DNA from: Unio delphinus
Lineage: Eukaryota; Mollusca; Bivalvia; Unionida; Unionidae
DNA length: 64,000 nt
Assembly (NCBI GenBank): GCA_029339505.1
Contig: JAQISU010000094.1
Coordinates: forward strand, 10,068,001 to 10,132,000
Reading direction: 5' to 3'
Each line of letters starts with the position of its first letter. Positions within the stretch are counted from its first letter, which is position 1. The notes beneath the pieces were generated by a model. It saw only the letters and a program-made list of their open reading frames with translations. It was not told the origin of the DNA and searched no databases. Position numbers and translations under genes: made by a program. Of this stretch, positions 1 to 11,658 are shown in pieces.

Positions 1-612
1 CTATCGAATTTCCTAACCTCGGTTAATTCGGAAACTGCTCGAAAACGGAAATATTCAATCAGCTTATTTTTTCTACTAGGAGGAATGAGGTAGAGGCAGA
101 GAAAATTGACTGACCTTTGTTCCAGTGTGAGTGTTGTTTAGACTAGTTCAAACGATGTGTGCCAGAAATTTAAAGGTTGTGTTGTGTTTAAGAGAATTTA
201 TCATGACCGCAATTCCACCTTCGGGAGAGTGGCGTGTGAATACCCTGATGGAGTAACCGGTGGGTGTTAGATCTGCGCAAATAGGCTCATCGCCCGATGT
301 TTTTAGCCATGTTTCTGTAAGCAAGGAGATGTTGATATTCTGATCGTTTATAAAATTAACTATTTCTGTGCGCTTTTCCTGTGGTCCTAATCATTGGGCG
401 TTGAATAATACAATATGTAATGGTGTCTCTGGGATAGTTGACACAAAGGTTGTCGATTTCATAGGGATTTGCACCAGGTTATCTAAATTAACGGCCGAAT
501 TTTTAAATTGTTTAGCCGGAAAGGGCGAAAGGTAGATAACTGGAATTCTTCTTCCTATTCTACGCCGACAGCTTTGAAACAACGTTTCTTGTTTCGTTAC
601 GGGTATATTCAA
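1..612 (-). pseudogene. CR1/L2-like LINE, endonuclease domain fragment
   Basis: On the minus strand this reads as the N-terminal apurinic-type endonuclease of a non-LTR retrotransposon ORF2. From 612 downward it carries the strand 'HIVLFNAQ', then an in-frame TGA at about 400, then 'LLTETWLK' (the E of ETW is the metal-binding catalytic residue of this fold), then 'EGGIAVM', and towards base 1 'TLTLEQRSVNFLCLY'. The layout matches CR1/L2-type endonucleases. At least two in-frame stops (TGA near 400 and TAA near 145) make it dead. The reverse transcriptase would lie beyond the left edge. It is a different lineage from the LINE at 11.7-14.1 kb. Family type is recognised from memory; the clade is not certain. 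Confidence 0.72.
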
Positions 613-846
613 GTAATGGTAAATGTTGTCACAGTTCGTTTAATCTTGAGTGCAATGTAATATTGAGACCCAAGGATTGGTCATTTAAAGCAATTAATGA
701 GGGTCCATGACAGCATCAACGGGTTGACTGGCGATCACAGGATGGTGGTTTATTAAAGAATAAACGACGTTAAAAGCTGTCAAAACCTTTCCAACAGAGG
801 TTTTATGCAAGACATCTACTTTGATTATTCCGGTCGGAACCGGGCA

Positions 847-1500
847 TTAACCAGGATAAACTGGTTTGAAACAGCTTGATCCGAATTGAACCGGTTTGAC
901 CTGGATGTAATCGGCTTGAACCGATTGATAACTGTCAAATACAGCTTGTAATAAACCAGTTTGAACCTGTTTTATCAAGGCTAAACTGGTTATTAATAAT
1001 GGTGGCGGTAGAATCCGTGGGGAAACAAACCAAAAACACTGACCCAAGAGAAGATACTGGCACGCTTTCTCAGGTACCCACATTTGCCGAATCTGAGAAT
1101 CGAACCCACGCAGACAGAGGTGAGATGGTAGTGATCCGTAAGAGCTCTTATACCACCAGGCCACTCGGGGCTCCAGATAACTGGTAACAACCGTTCTGAG
1201 TCGGATGTAACCGGTTTGATCAGGATTGAACCGGTTTAAACCATAAAAATCTGTGAAACACAGGCTATATCCGTAAACATCTACTTGGGCAAAACTGGGT
1301 TGAACCGACTTTGAACCAGTATAAACTGGTTTGAAACCGGTGTTACACGGATATAACCGATTTGATCTGGACGTAATTAGCTTAAAATGGTAGACCCCGG
1401 TCAAATCCTGTATAATACATGCTTCATCCGTGACATCTGCTTGGGAAAATCCGGTTTGAACCTGTTTTGTTTTACGAAAAACAGGTAAGAACTAGAATAT
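847..1500. repeat. Degenerate accggttt satellite block with an embedded SINE
   Basis: Short degenerate repeats of the type 'aaccggtttgaaccgg' fill 847-990 and 1,190-1,480, and a tRNA-derived SINE splits them. The same unit forms the 3.2-kb array at 18.6-21.9 kb and recurs at 25.86-26.11 kb. Open frames on the minus strand here are side effects of the repeat. The segment 1,041-1,740 is duplicated with the same order of parts at 25.73-26.33 kb. Confidence 0.8.
1041..1174 (-). mobile_element. tRNA-derived SINE
   Basis: Read on the minus strand, the element begins 'ggagccccgagtggcctggt' and has an A-box-like 'gtggcctggtgg'. About 45 bases later comes a B-box 'ggttcgattc', then a non-tRNA body. 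This is the internal RNA polymerase III promoter layout of a tRNA-derived SINE. It does not fold as a clean tRNA and has no usable anticodon arm, so I do not call a tRNA gene. A sister copy lies at 25,728-25,863 in the same satellite context. Confidence 0.75.
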
Positions 1501-1584
1501 TTAATAAATTGTATCTGAATCTCTACCAAATTAATCAGTTCGACAAACAGGAGTTGTTTCTGTCTTTTTCTGACCCGTATAAAT

Positions 1585-1740
1585 CACAACCTGCATGGTA
1601 ATTTGGGTATCTGATTGTTTCGGCCCAGGACATTTCGCCCCACTTCAATGCACGATTCGCCCACTTCAATGGACATTTCGCCCCATCTGCTACATGGAAA
1701 TTTCGCCCCAAATCAATGGACTTTTGATTTTATACCCATA
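1585..1740. repeat. Short direct repeats of 'gacatttcgcccca'
   Basis: Four spaced variants of 'ggacatttcgcccca' with 'cttcaatgg' between them lie here, in the context 'tataaatcacaacctgcatg' (start) and 'tacccataatcc' (end). The same block, with fewer units, is at 26,218-26,334. Repeats of this flavour often sit near MULE/FLYWCH-type elements in invertebrate genomes (recollection), and a possible related exon follows at about 2 kb. Confidence 0.6.
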
Positions 1741-1984
1741 ATCCAATGATGTCATGGCGTTCACTTATAACAAAAACAATGACATCTAATTAAAACAACG
1801 TATATCAAAATAATATCAAAATCTAAGTTTTAGGATACAAATTATGATTATTCAAGTGCATTATCCGAGAGATCATTTTGTATCAAAGCTCGTGCACGTG
1901 TTTGCCTGGAAATGTATCAGTGGCTCTATAAATTGTAGTCTTTCCTTTTCTTTGTACTAGTTGTTATAATATCTGGCAAAATCA

Positions 1985-2100
1985 ACAGATTGAACAATGT
2001 CTTCGTGCATTACTGCAGAAAACCAGTACCCATCGTCAGCAAGCCATATATTGCGATATTTGTGACCTATGGCAACAAAGAGCCTGTGGAAATACTGGTA
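1985..2100 (+). pseudogene. Possible exon remnant with a CxxC-WQ zinc motif
   Basis: A stretch preceded by an acceptor-like 'aaaatcaacag' and ended by a strong donor, 'actg|gtaagt', at about 2,100. In one frame it encodes a PHD-like fragment with 'CDICDLWQQRACGNTG'. That resembles the cysteine-rich segment found ahead of FLYWCH fingers in bivalve MULE-type proteins. A second frame is also open, so the reading frame is uncertain. No neighbouring exon was found. Inference only; it may be an orphan or decayed exon. Confidence 0.35.
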
Positions 2101-2103
2101 AGT

Positions 2104-3935
2104 TTATTTATTTATTTGTCTATTTCTATATCATATTACGTTCATTCCGCAAAGGAACGGGCATTAAAAACAATTTTAAACAATTATTACCATTTTATGT
2201 CTCTAGTGTCGCTTTCTCACATGATATTGTTCGTGTTTCGGTATATCCAATGTCTTTCAAAATAAATTAGATCACAAAACGTCGATGGAATGAACTGAAT
2301 GATCTGAAGAAAATATTTCAATTTACTTGTCTAACAAGCTACACGTACAGTATTCTTAGACGTTAAAAATACATTTTCAGTTTGTGTGTGACCTAAGCAA
2401 TTCAAAACCTGAGGCAAGATTTCATTACAAACAAAATATTTTAAGAATATATACATGCCCATTCTTATTAGATGTACTTAAGCTACGGTTAAATAAAGTT
2501 TTCGAATAAACGTGAACGCTGCCTACTTTCTCCTTATCACAAATACTGGAAGATTACTAGCTAAAACCCATCCAAATAAAATATTCTGCCATACAAGCTA
2601 AATAGCGAAAATCTAAATATGTCCAAAGAGTTTAAAAAATAAAAAATAAAATAATGTTTCTTGTATCAAATATTTCGTTATTTTTCTTGGGCTACGCGAT
2701 GTTTTATTGTAGTGAACTGCATACTTTTGATTTTAGATGTAACATGTTAGCGTTCCAATGTGCAGTTTTATAATGTCCAAAGATTAATACTGTTTACAGG
2801 CAAGATGGCTAAAATGCCTAAATGCTTAGGACGTAAGCGCCATACCAAATATATATTCCAGATTTGAAATGAATACTGAAACAGCAAGGGGGAAGAAGTT
2901 CGTTATTTAATTTTTGGGGATCAATCATTTAATTTCATGATATATCAGTTTATATGACATAACATCATTTGGAATCTGAATTCATAATTCTGTTTGATGG
3001 ATTAAATTATTTCATTTAACTCTACATCATTTTATTTAATACCACGTTATTTGAAATTTAAATGCATCATTCGGTTTTGTTCATTAAATCATTTCATGTG
3101 ACACCACTTCATTTGGAACCAGGATTGATCATTTCATTTGCTAGGTTAAATCATTTGATTTCATACTCGATCATTTGATTAATGTAATTTTGGCGGCGAC
3201 GGCTGCCCATAGAATGCTCATTATTTACAAAGTCTTGTTAGGTATCTTGTAAACATTTGTTATTTTACTGATGCATGTACATATTTTTTTAAAAGTAAAA
3301 TATTCAATTTTTGATAATTGCACACATATCACGATTTTTCTCCTTTCTTCAGGTTAGTTATGAATGAAGATCGTATAACTTTGAAGTAGTAGCCACATGA
3401 TCCACTCGATGAAAAAGAAAGTTAACATCTAGTGCTGAATATAATTTTTGTTGTTATTGCTTTACTTCAATGCATTTTTGTAAAAAAAAAAGGAAGAGAA
3501 AATCATAATTACTGTTTAGAAATATACTTTTGTACATCATAATTTGACACTTCTACGCAGTCACGAGATGTAATTTTGATTAGTGATGTGTATTGATTTA
3601 AACATGCAAATACATGCTTAATATTTCAAAAATAAATGTCTGAAACCAGTTTTAAAATCTTTATTGTTACTTATAATCATCTTTATTGTTAGTTACAATC
3701 ATCAAGAGTCACTCTAGCGTGAAAAAAATCGAGACGACGAAACACTATTTTTGGGATAACTAACAATATGGTGTAAATTTGTAAAGTTGAAGCGAAATAC
3801 ATACCGAATTCGATCGATTAACGAAAACAAAATACTGCAATGCTTACCATTTGACAAGAGGGAATTATCACTACAATATTCTGTTCAAAATATTATTAAT
3901 TAGTAGCAATGAAAATAAGTGGCAACAGAAGGACA
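2104..3935. other. AT-rich non-coding DNA with degenerate 'atcattt' repeats
   Basis: No gene is seen. Between about 2,915 and 3,185 there is a run of diverged short repeats built on 'atcatttnatt', spaced roughly 20-40 bases. The rest is AT-rich single-copy-looking sequence. Confidence 0.6.
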
Positions 3936-3939
3936 GCAA

Positions 3940-4526
3940 ACGTATAACCAGTTTAATTAGTTATCCTACAACAGCGTTATTACTTGACACCAAGGTAAGG
4001 TATATCTATTTTTTTATAAACGCATGACCGTATTTACATTCTATATTCATGAGAATGCGGAAGTAGATTAGAATGGAAACTACGTCCCATGTCAGATATA
4101 TTATATAACAGATGACATCTTCCGAAGGTGTATTCAGCCTGCAAGATTAAATTAAATATATTATTCCTTCCTCCCATCGCTAAAAACATTTGTAAACAGT
4201 TACTTCTTGTAACGAAATAGTCTAGAAAATAGACGGTATTAAATGAATTAAATTGCACCTTCCTAATCATTAAAACACGCATACCGCATACAAAATCATT
4301 GTAGATAAATACAGTTGTTACTAATAGCTCAGTCCTATTTGTATGTGCATAATCCTTAAGTACACATATAATTATATAGAAAAGAAGAATTAGTGATTTC
4401 TAATTTTGTAAGAAAGATGTTTGAAAATAACTAAAGTCTGCTTCTCATATATAAACCTTCATCAAAATATTAATTTTAAAATGTACACATTTAAATTTTT
4501 TTCATTGACAAAGAGCACCCTGAAAA
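3940..4526 (+). promoter_or_regulatory. 5' flank of the Mab-21 copy, possible untranslated first exon
   Basis: This flank is shared, inverted, with 17,640-18,190 ahead of the minus-strand Mab-21 gene, so it belongs to the gene family unit. It contains a donor-like 'gacaccaag|gtaagg' at about 3,993 and a T-rich, acceptor-like 'catttgacaaag'-type stretch just before the ATG. That would fit a non-coding first exon and a ~0.5-kb intron in the 5' untranslated region. Promoter function is inferred from position and conservation only. Related copies lie at 8.48-8.6, 50.13-50.3 and 56.65-56.78 kb. Confidence 0.4.
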
Positions 4527-4952
4527 ATGACATCCAACACGCCTGACTACTACAATGAAGTGTCCTTGAGGCTGAACAGAATTCTAGATTCAGTAGGACT
4601 GGCAGAAGATATTCGTTGGAAGAGAATCACTATGTGGTTACAATCAGAGGAGGTGCTTTCGATACATTATAATTATGCAGTACATTATTTTGGGAGTCAG
4701 GCGGAGGCAACTACGACCCCTGTCTTAAACTCAGTTGTAGATAATGTGTTTTGTCTGGACATCAGTGCTGTACAGGATTTTCAGAACTGGCAGCCTCATG
4801 AGAGAAACGTCTTTGTAGTAAGTGACAAGAACACATCGCCAGGATATGTAAAGTTGCAGCTTAATCCTCTCAGAGAAAATCTAGCTGAAGACAATGTGTA
4901 TACATGTGCTCATAATGATATAACTTGTATGCTTCATACTACACACCAGTAG
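4527..4952 (+). pseudogene. Mab-21 domain protein, N-terminal stub
   Basis: The first ~111 codons match the start of the Mab-21/cGAS-like nucleotidyltransferase family seen in full at 17.6 kb. It has the opening 'MTSNTPDYYNEVSLRLNRIL', 'EDIRWKR' and the nucleotidyltransferase signature 'YFGSQAEATTTP'. After about 4,857 the homology stops and about 30 unrelated codons run to a stop, so more than 80% of the protein is missing. The metal-binding motif is also damaged: where the 17.6-kb copy has S-D-V-D, this copy has S-V-V-D. The upstream flank is retained. The downstream 'tcagagaaaatctagctgaa' segment is shared with the start of copy B at 54,985, placing a duplication breakpoint here. Confidence 0.8.
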
Positions 4953-6225
4953 GTGGAATCTCCAATTAGAGACTTTATTCATAAATATTATTTCAATTAT
5001 ACCATGTCAGAAATAATAATCATTGTCATGTATGATACAATATTTCTCATTGTAGGTTTATTCAGAAAGATTAGGTCCTGAATGTCATAAAATGCACATT
5101 CCCATGCAAAAACTCTCCTAAAAGCTCTATCTTTGGAATATCAAGTACAAAAAGGAGGCTGCTATATTAATATGTATTGATTGAAACTTGATTTACATGT
5201 ATTTCAAGCTGGGCACTTCGCAATATGTAGTATCTAGTTCACTTTTTTAAATAACATTATAAAAATTGACCAATTTTAAGAAAACATCTGGCAGTTATAT
5301 AAGGTTGTATATTATGAAACATATGCTCTTAAAATAATTAACAGAAAATTGTCAAGACAATAACCTTTGTAAAATTTAACAAATAATTTATTTCCCGAGC
5401 ATACAAAGGGACAAATGAGAAATAAATAACCTACGGTATTGTAAATTAAATCCAAAACTAATCCACGAATTATTAAGAACAAGTTTTATCAATGAGCGGT
5501 TGAAAGTGAATCATAGTTCAAATCCTGATGAAATTCAAAATGGAAGGCGATGACATCTGTAATACCCTGCAAAGTGCAGGTGTGTCAACATTCTTTTCTT
5601 GAATCACCTAAAATATCATTCCAGCTTTGAATTCAGCATACATTCCAGCAAATATCTTTAACTAGGAACTTTATCAGAGCACTTTTGTATTTCCAATAAA
5701 GTTTAGCCCAAACTGGTCACAACATAATACAACTTCACATGTCAAGTGTTTTCAACCGAACTGACAAGCCTGTAAATGAATATCAGTTAAATGCAACACA
5801 TAATCCTGGATGAGGGTCCCGAGTACATTTTTCCTGTACAAATAGAAATTTGCTACCAATTGGCACATGATAAATATCCAGGTATGACCTTGACTCAACT
5901 TAATGATTCTTACTCTAATAATGAAGATAAAAATAACAATTTATTTGCTTAAATAATAATTCGGTAAATTAGAATATATAATTTAATGAAGCTCTTATTA
6001 GATAATTACATAAATCAAATAACAATTTTCTTAAAATTGTATATCAGGTCAAGTAGAAATGAACAAGGTCAAGTCCAGAAAACAATGTTACATTACAATA
6101 TCATGTAATGGAATAAAACAAATTTAAAACTACAGACAAATAATTGAATTTTATATTTATCACAATATTCATTTGATATACTCATTAGGTTGTAAATGTA
6201 TACAAGCTTGTCATTGTGTTTAATA
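4953..6225. other. Non-coding DNA duplicated in copies B and C
   Basis: No gene is seen. The stretch matches 54,990-55,930 (same strand, with ~190 bases around 5,560-5,750 missing there). Its right end matches the inverted copy C near 54,300. AT-rich, with no convincing coding frame. Confidence 0.6.
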
Positions 6226-6227
6226 AT

Positions 6228-6445
6228 GTATATTTAATAATAATAATGAGGACTTTGTATAGCACCTAATCTTTAAAAGCTCTAAGCTCTTTACACCATC
6301 AATAATTATATGACTACACTACAGAACAACAAATGACAAAAACAATGAAATTGGAAAACATAAAAACATGCTGAAAATATATAAGATACAAAACATGATT
6401 AGGTCGCTAAGTTTGTCCTGTAATAAATGTTTTTAGTCTCAGATC
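6228..6445. repeat. Dispersed repeat with an (ATA)n head
   Basis: A short ATA run is followed by 'gactttgtatagcacctaat' and 'agctctttacacc'. It shares body segments such as 'aaacataaaaacatgctga' with 21,920-22,080. The 'tatagcgc...gctctaagcgctttaca' layout is common in dispersed repeats of molluscs (recollection). Function and class are unknown. Confidence 0.5.
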
Positions 6446-6739
6446 GTTAGTAATTTGTTATATGACCTAATTCTTTTAAATTTAAAACGATTCAAATCAT
6501 TAGATTAAATATTGCAATTTGAGACCCGTTTAAATGTATGATATGATTTTCAGGAAATAATGAAAGAAGTAGATTTTACTTGTTTGAAAACTCACTCAAA
6601 CATCACTCGATATTCTCATTTTTTAAGTACAGCTATTGTCACATAATCACATGAAAATAACTTAACCATGCAAGCTTAAGATTATGACAGTACATATACC
6701 AAAAGTCAGTAAAAGAATTGTAAGCAATCATCATCCTTC

Positions 6740-7990
6740 CATTAGGAATAATTTGTATCACTAATCACCTAAAACTATTTATAGTATTGCCTTGAAACTT
6801 TACACACACATATTCATTCAATAGTATATTTTGGATCCTAAATTAAAATGGTACTGCATGGATATCTAGTCTGGCTAACACAGTGGCCATCTTGAAAATC
6901 GTATTGCTAAACACCTCCTAAAGAGAGTTTTTGTTATTAGAAACTATTTGGAGGCTTGTCGTGAAGTATAATACAAACACACACACACACACACATTCAT
7001 CCCATAGTCAAGGTCCAAAATCAAAATGGTGGCACTCTGATATCTAATATGATCACCACAGTAGCCATCTTAAAAAATCTTGTTATTGCTGATACTACTG
7101 AAGGGATGCTCATATCAACATAGGGTTCTCCCTAAAACTGGACTAATAAGGCGATTGCCATGAAATTGTAAACGTGCACTACTCCCAAAATGATATTGGT
7201 CTTTATCAATGGTTTGTTCTAAAAAAAAGTCTTATTATTTGGATGGTCAATATGGCTACCACTGTGGTCAGCTAAAACTTTGCATTGCTAATCCTAGTGA
7301 ATGGATAGTCATATCAACATGGGGGTTTCACTGTTCGACTTGGTCCTAAATGAAATTTGTGACAATTTGATATCAAATATGGTCAACATACAGGGCCGTC
7401 TTCAAAATCTTATTGTTAATCCCAATGAATGAAATTTAATATAGCCAAAGGATTTTCACCCGAAGTCGTTTCATATATAATATATCTAAAACGAATATGA
7501 TGTAGACTTTATGCTCAATACTGCCACCGTAGTGTCCATCTTGACCAATTTGTCAGAAATACTACTCCACAATAGATGGTTGTATCAACTGGTGTGTTTT
7601 TAATCAAACAAATTCTTATAATGTCGAACGTGTTCTAATGGCCTCATTCATATATTCAGTATGCCTGTCACAGTAGCTCCCTTATCTTGAATTACTGGCT
7701 CCAGAATAAATAATCAAATCGTATGTAGTTCTCGACGAAACATTCTTTTAGATGTCATAAATGAAAATAATGTCAACCCAGCCTCCAATATTACTGCAAC
7801 AATGGCCATCTTAAAAAATTGCAGTCACTACTTCTCCTAGATGGCTGTTCAATATCATAAGTGTGCTTTCAAAAAGACTCCTTATGATTCTTAGTTCTAG
7901 ATATAAACGGTGTCGATCTGTAACCGAATAAAGACATCATGGCGTCTATATTGAAAATCGTGTTGTCATCCTCCTCCAAGACCAAACATC
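6740..7990 (+). repeat. ~140-bp degenerate satellite ('agtggccatctt' type)
   Basis: Repeated, strongly diverged units of about 130-175 bp, each with a version of 'ccacagtggccatcttgaaa' followed by 'ttgctaat...' and a 'atatcaacatgg'-like segment. A (CA)n run sits at about 6,976-6,995. The same family forms a longer, inverted array at 50.64-53.70 kb. Copy B lacks the corresponding ~1.7 kb, jumping from the equivalent of ~6,040 to ~7,750. Confidence 0.65.
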
Positions 7991-9129
7991 ATTCCAACAT
8001 GAGGCTTCATCAAAAGACACCTTATTATGCATTGTTTGTCCTAAATAAAAATGGCGCAAAGTTGATATCCAATAGTCTTACCATAGCAACTAATTTGAAA
8101 ATATTTTCAGTACTTAAGAATATCAAAAATGGTATCAACACTGCATCTAAAAGGATGAAATGGTCAATCCCTTGAATTCCAAGAAATTCTTTTCAGCCAG
8201 TAGAGTGTTAAATCCTTCGAGAAAGCTCATGAAGATATATCAGACAGATCATGGTCTAATTATGCAAACCTTTGCAGTCATCAGATTTATTGTCATCATC
8301 ATCGTCTTTAGTGATTAAGATAAATATCATTCATAAATGTCTTTATTTTATTTTTTACTTTTTGGCAGAGCTTTATTAAGTTAATGTGTATATACTTTGT
8401 TATTTGGAAATTTTTATTTTTTGGTTACAACAATTAACTGTTTCGAAATGTTCTGGTGGGAGGAAAGAATAATATTTTCATTTTATTCAGTCTGCTAGAC
8501 ACATCCTAGGAAGAGGTCATCTTTTAAATAATATGTATGACATGTGACGTAATGTCCATGATAATCTACTTCCTTATTCTCATTTGTATTGAATGTAAAT
8601 ATCATCGAACATAATTCAACAAAAGTAGACATGCTAATATCTTGGTGTCGAGTTATTCGTCGGTAAAAAAAATAATATGCATAGATAATCAGTCTACATT
8701 ATAATCCACATTTCAATGGTCTTTTGCAATTATTTGTATAGCGCAAACTTAAAAATTATGCATGGATCTATATATTATGGACCACATAGCCCTATGTCCA
8801 GGCAAGAAAACGGAATGGGTATAGCTATAATGGACAACGCATCACAGTATAACTATAGCATAAATTTGTGGCTATTTGTCGATTTCTCTTATGAAATGGT
8901 CCACAGATCCAACGTGGATTGGTTTTGTGATTTTACAGGTACGCATTAACACGAATAACATTATTAAAATAAACTTTTAACACGAGTGTAACTTGAAAGG
9001 TAAATATTTAAATTTTACTAGCTCAGGTGTATACAATAATCACTTTTAAATGACGAGGCATACAGCCTTTGAACTTCAGATAGTCCAAAATTTCATTGCA
9101 GCTTTCAGAATGATTTGAAACGTTTCTTC
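7991..9129. other. Copy A intergenic DNA with a duplicated small open frame
   Basis: No confident gene. A 77-codon frame at 8,716-8,949 (+) has a counterpart at 56,905-57,120, and diverged nucleotide homologues near 18,240 and 50,000. Substitutions between the two open copies look mostly amino-acid changing, which argues against a conserved protein. The 8,480-8,600 segment is the same family as the Mab-21 5' flank. Confidence 0.45.
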
Positions 9130-9459
9130 TGACCTATGTCGGATTGCTATCATTGCTGTAGCTCACCGCAGAAATGTCTCTTAGAACGCCCAGCGCAACT
9201 GGCAATGCATCAGGATGGTGTGGATGCTGGGTAGACTTGCTTGGGCAAGTACCTTAGTGTCTGGAATCTTGTGCTGACACTTGATGTTAAGGATTTTCTG
9301 AGACATATGGTATAAGGGTAATTTAGCTTCCTGGCATTTCTTACACTATCCATGTTTCGCATGCGTAAGTAGTGTGGAGAGTACAACTGCCCAGTAGAAC
9401 TATAGTTTGGTGTGGATGATGATGCCTCTTCTATTCAAAACATTGGCATACAATCTGCC
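9130..9459 (-). pseudogene. LINE ORF2, C-terminal end (copy A, distal part)
   Basis: On the minus strand this encodes the tail of a LINE ORF2, in the part that reads 'VPDTEVLAQASLPSIHTILI' and 'LRW' in the sister copy at 57.3-57.7 kb. It is the 3' part of the LINE whose reverse transcriptase lies at 11.7-12.6 kb. The two parts are separated by a 2,232-bp insertion. Alignment to copy B shows that 9,459 and 11,702 were adjacent before the insertion. Frame is lost in several places. Confidence 0.7.
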
Positions 9460-9479
9460 AAGGTAGATACAAGGTAGTG

Positions 9480-9700
9480 TGTGGTTGGGGCAAAGCGAAC
9501 GAGGTATATAGTTGGTCTGAATTCCGTGAGATGTATGGTTGGTGTAAAGCCCGTGAGGTATATCTGGTTGGCTCGAATCCCGTGAGGAATATGGTTGATC
9601 TAAATGTTCTTAAGGTGTAAAGCCCGTGAGGTATATGGCTGGTGTGAAGTCTGTAAAGTATATGGTAGGTGTGAATCCACAGAAATATATACTGGTGTCA
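9480..9700 (+). repeat. ~28-bp minisatellite
   Basis: About seven diverged units of the type 'gtgtaaagcccgtgaggtat' + 'atggttg' lie in tandem. No coding potential is seen. Confidence 0.65.
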
Positions 9701-10384
9701 AGTGCAAATCAGTCATCAGTTTGTTGATTGCTAATGTTTTCATTCAATTCTAACGTATATTATCATTAGAAGGATTTTAAAGAAAATTATTTACTTTCAC
9801 TAGCAAATTAATTTTATAGATATTTCATAGATCTCTATGAAAATGCTGTTTTTGCAACATTTTTGGATCGGAGATAACTACTCCCACAAGAAGATTAATT
9901 CTTATCATAAACAAGTAATCTTGTCACTCGATCTATTATCATTCTGACAATGAAAGTTCCTTTTAATGTAAGCAATTAATATCAACACTAAATATGACCA
10001 GGTACGAAATGTCAGCAATCGATATATAATGAATACATTTCTGGATGATAATTAGTGTTTATTTGTTTAAAACATGCAAAAAGCCAACAGTAAAATCTGG
10101 CAAAATCCATTAATAAATTGAATTTTTCATTCACATGATTGCTCCCACCGTTTAAATAAAATTAAAAATAATAAATATCAGTGTCTTGCACGTCAGGAAT
10201 TTTCTAATGGAACTTAACTAAATTGACCCATCTTTATCAATAGCCATTTGTGTTAGCCAAAAGTAAAAGATTTTAAACTAATTTCGTCCACAGTTTTGTC
10301 TGTAGCTGTTTAAATGGAAAACATGTCCGATGTTTAGGAAACAAAACGTACCACACAGTGACAATGTCGTAATCTATATTTCAG

Positions 10385-10474
10385 GGTTTCACGAAGATCT
10401 ACAAACAGTTTTTTCCTTTCAGGGATCCAAGTAAATTTGCTGAGTTCGTTTTTAACGTCTTCGATGAAAACAAG
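10385..10474 (+). pseudogene. Orphan exon of neuronal calcium sensor NCS-1/frequenin
   Basis: Exactly 30 codons lie between an acceptor ('ctatatttcag|ggt') and a donor ('aacaag|gtaggt'). The translation begins '[12 protein letters not shown]' and ends '[10 protein letters not shown]', the very conserved segment that precedes the second EF-hand of NCS-1/frequenin calcium-binding proteins. As I recall, family members have glycine after 'FFPF'; here it is arginine. No preceding exon or following 'DGRIEF' exon was recognised anywhere nearby, so this is either an orphan copy or one exon of a gene with very long introns. Its place inside a bounded insertion favours a duplicated gene fragment. Because intron-like sequence flanks it, it was copied as DNA and not from mRNA. 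Confidence 0.7.
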
Positions 10475-11299
10475 GTAGGTGTGGTGCATTTTTTATTATT
10501 TTGTTTTTCATAAATTTTCAAACGTATCAATGTCCCGGTAATTTTGCAAGTTAAAATATTTACAAAAGCGTGAACCTTGTTATCTTTAACAACTTAATTA
10601 TCGAATGTGATACTGTACGAACTGGCACGTGCGTAATGGAGTAATGATCATTGTAACGTAATCATCATACCTGCCAAAGTTTTGTACGCTTACCGTATTT
10701 ACTCTCTTATGAGCCGAGTCCGACTGCAAAAGAACAGACTCAACTCTGCACTCGCATAATGAGAAGGCAGATCTAGATTTGCGCAGTTTGTTTGACGTAA
10801 TCAGTCGAACAAAATAAAGCTTTTTCTTCATATGCAGATGCATTATATTACGTCAGAGGAGGAACTTTGTTGTTTGAAGTTTGAAACGTCCAATAGGCGA
10901 ATAACAGCGGTAATCGCTCGGTTTTTTTCCTTCTTCTCTTTTTGCTTATTTGTTTCAGTTGTACAGGGTAGGTTATTTGGGTAAATTGATTTTATTTTGC
11001 GACTTGTATGTCTAAAATATTTAATGACTGACATCTAATGTTTTCTTGATTTATTTAATAATTCGAATTGATTATGTGATAAGCACCGGAAGTTTAAATT
11101 AAATCAACTACAGGTGGGCTTTGAGAAATATGAAACTGACCTTTTCGTACGACATAAGGAAGTAAATGTGATTAAAAGATAAAATTCAAGTATCAGATAA
11201 TGTGAAATTTGTAAGGTTTAATTCTGCGCTTATTAACAACTATATGTGTTACAATTAAATACGATATCATTCCCTTTTTAGACATATAGTCAATATTTC
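10475..11299. other. Non-coding cargo between NCS-1 exon and minisatellite
   Basis: No gene is recognised. The stretch could be original intron sequence carried along with the NCS-1 exon. A weak acceptor-like 'ttgcag' occurs at about 11,306, but what follows is minisatellite. Confidence 0.45.
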
Positions 11300-11658
11300 T
11301 TGCAGGAAATTGACGATATATACACCAAAGTGTTGACGGTATATGTACCAAAGTGTGGATGGTGTATATACCAAAGTTTGGATGGTGTATATACCAAAGT
11401 CTTGACGGTATATATACCAAAGAATGGACTGTCTGTAATAAGAGTGTATGAACTGTCTATAGCTCCAAAGTATGGACTATCTATAATTCCAGAGCATGGG
11501 CTGTTTATATTACCAATGTATTGGCTGTCTTTAATACCAGTGTTTGAACTGTCTATACTACCAATGTATATAATGACTATATTATCAGTGTATGGACTAT
11601 TTATAATACTTGTATGGACTGTCCATGATACCAGTGTATGAGCTGTCGTTAATACCAA
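11300..11658. repeat. 23-24-bp minisatellite, open on both strands
   Basis: About 14-15 units. The left ones are 23 bp ('gtgtatataccaaagtttgg' + 'atg'); those from about 11,428 on are 24 bp ('ggactgtctataataccaat' + 'gtat'). In the 24-bp part the period is a multiple of three, so both strands stay open for over 110 codons and the plus strand reads as octapeptides of the form x-L-S-I-I-P-x-Y. I see no start context, signal or homologue, so I treat it as a repeat and not a gene. Confidence 0.7.

Noticed and set aside
1060..1174. A tRNA gene
   Set aside because: A and B boxes are present but the cloverleaf is not; repeated copies in the window show it is a SINE.
8716..8949. A conserved small gene shared with 56,905-57,120
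   Set aside because: Differences between the copies mostly change amino acids, and further copies near 18.2 and 50.0 kb are broken, so it looks like duplicated non-coding DNA.
10475..11299. The next exon of NCS-1
   Set aside because: I looked for coding sequence of the following EF-hand ('DGRIEF' type) and found none before the minisatellite.
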